DNA of 64,000 nt, from NCBI GenBank assembly GCA_001931535.1, contig CP016211.1, positions 14,089,501-14,153,500 of the forward strand. The letters run 5' to 3'. A model generated the notes under the pieces. That model ran no database searches. It saw only the letters and a list, made by a program, of their open reading frames with translations, and was not told where the DNA came from. Numbering within the stretch: position 1 is the first letter of the stretch; every line of letters starts with the position of its first letter. Made by a program: the position numbers and the translations under genes. This DNA comes from Minicystis rosea. GTDB taxonomy: Bacteria; Myxococcota_A; Polyangia; Polyangiales; Polyangiaceae. Positions 63,228 through 64,000 of the stretch are shown here, one piece after another.

Positions 63228-64000
63228 ATGTCGGACGGGGGGTGCGTGGTCGCGGCCGATGGGTCGGTGACCTTCGTTCATCGGGATGCGGCGGCGAGCA
63301 AGGTGCTCGTCGCCGGCGATTTCACGGGCTGGGAGCGCGCGCCGATCGCGCTCGCCCGCGCGGCCGGCTCCGATGTTTGGACGGCGCGCACCGGGCCACT
63401 CGCGCCCGGGCTCCACACCTACAAGCTCGTCATCGATGGTCGCTGGGTGGGCGCGCCTGCGGGCGCGCTCGGCTACAGCGATGGATTCGGTGGGCGCAAC
63501 GCGGCCTTCGTGGTGGGCGCGCGGCCGCTCGGCGAGCCCTCGGCGGTGCGCGTCGCGTCGCTCAACCTGCACACGTATCAAGAGCGCAATCCGCTCGACA
63601 AGATCGAGCAGATCGCCGTGGCGATGGCGGCGATGGATGCCGATCTCCTGCTCTTGCAGGAAGTCGGTGAGCACGTGAGCGATCCCGCGCGCCCGAACGC
63701 GGGCGAGGTGCTCCGCCGTCACCTCGAGGCCAACACCGCGAAGACGTGGCACCACGTCTGGCGCGAGGCCCACATCGGGTTCGACGTGTATCGCGAGGGA
63801 CTGTCGATCCTGTCGTCGGCGCCCATCGACGACGTCACGACGGTACGGCTCAGCGACAAGGGGCTCGCGCGGATCGCGGTGCTCGGCACGACGGAGCTCC
63901 GCGGCATCAAGCTGCGCGCGGGGACGACGCACATCTCTTGGGAGCCGGCCGACGGCGAGGCCGAGGCGCAGCGCCTCTTGGCCGCGCTCGACGCGGCGCC
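63228..64000 (+). CDS. CBM48/AMPK-beta-like domain plus EEP nuclease-fold protein (3' end outside window)
   Basis: At least 257 aa from the ATG at 63228. The N-terminus (KVLVAGDFTGWERAPIALAR; GLHTYKLVIDGRWV) resembles CBM48/glycogen-binding modules. From about residue 105 an endonuclease/exonuclease/phosphatase fold begins: RVASLNLHTYQERNPLDK, DLLLLQEVGEHV with the metal-binding Glu, and SILSSAPIDD. This combination would place a polysaccharide-binding module before a metal-dependent phosphoesterase. No signal peptide. The C-terminal catalytic His/Asp lie beyond the window. Confidence 0.75.
   Translation, partial: MSDGGCVVAADGSVTFVHRDAAASKVLVAGDFTGWERAPIALARAAGSDVWTARTGPLAPGLHTYKLVIDGRWVGAPAGALGYSDGFGGRNAAFVVGARPLGEPSAVRVASLNLHTYQERNPLDKIEQIAVAMAAMDADLLLLQEVGEHVSDPARPNAGEVLRRHLEANTAKTWHHVWREAHIGFDVYREGLSILSSAPIDDVTTVRLSDKGLARIAVLGTTELRGIKLRAGTTHISWEPADGEAEAQRLLAALDAA

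Overview
The window is very GC-rich, densely coding DNA from a deltaproteobacterium-like predatory or soil lineage, most probably a myxobacterium (Myxococcota, Polyangia). The indicators are a trypsin-like protease with a Gly-Cys / membrane helix / Arg-cluster tail of the MYXO-CTERM type, IgGFc-binding-type and Asp-box lipoproteins with Gly/Ser/Thr linkers, a Ser/Thr kinase divergent from an FHA sigma-54 activator, a large nSTAND-WD40 protein, and many GTG starts with 4-bp stop/start overlaps. No rRNA or tRNA gene was seen.

Layout. 1-2.8 kb: a Tim44-like/TPM membrane-protein pair and a site-2-type protease (minus strand). 2.9-8.5 kb: a Rieske protein with a long unassigned C-terminal part, a 152-bp MITE-like element abutting its stop codon, then an IgGFc-binding-type lipoprotein and an OmpA porin as a tandem pair. 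8.6-15.4 kb: a secreted CocE-type hydrolase, a 1.2-kb gene-poor stretch, an Lrp regulator coupled to an aminotransferase, and a divergent NmrA/AraC pair. 15.4-22 kb: first copy of a 184-bp inverted-repeat element, a SWIM-SNF2 helicase, and a coupled di-haem cytochrome/lipoprotein pair.

22-35 kb is a type I-G (formerly I-U) CRISPR locus. An overlapping minus-strand operon csb1-csb2-cas3-cas8u2-like looks intact. The adaptation module on the plus strand is destroyed: only the N-terminus of a cas4-cas1 fusion gene and the C-terminus of cas1 remain, possibly with a cas2 start. An array of 49 recognisable 36-bp repeats (31593-35120) follows. Repeats are degenerate at both ends, including the presumed leader end, which fits an interference-competent but non-acquiring, ageing array. 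A short CRISPR-repeat-like sequence sits about 175 bp upstream of csb1, a candidate regulatory crRNA-like element.

35-41 kb holds a beta-propeller-like secreted protein, a protein with a DUF4241-like C-terminus, an unrecognised protein, the second 184-bp element, and a small AAA ATPase. 41-49 kb carries signalling and cell-surface genes: protease, kinase, FHA-sigma-54 activator, DKNYY protein, Asp-box lipoprotein. 49-58 kb carries a SUKH/propeller protein, a molybdopterin oxidoreductase divergent from a TetR regulator with a clear operator between them, a WYL regulator with a palindrome at its start, catalase, a VOC protein with a similar palindrome upstream, an EVE-domain protein and dapB. 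58-64 kb carries an unknown protein, the nSTAND-WD40 protein, a YXWGXW lipoprotein, and a CBM48-like/EEP nuclease-type gene that runs off the right edge.
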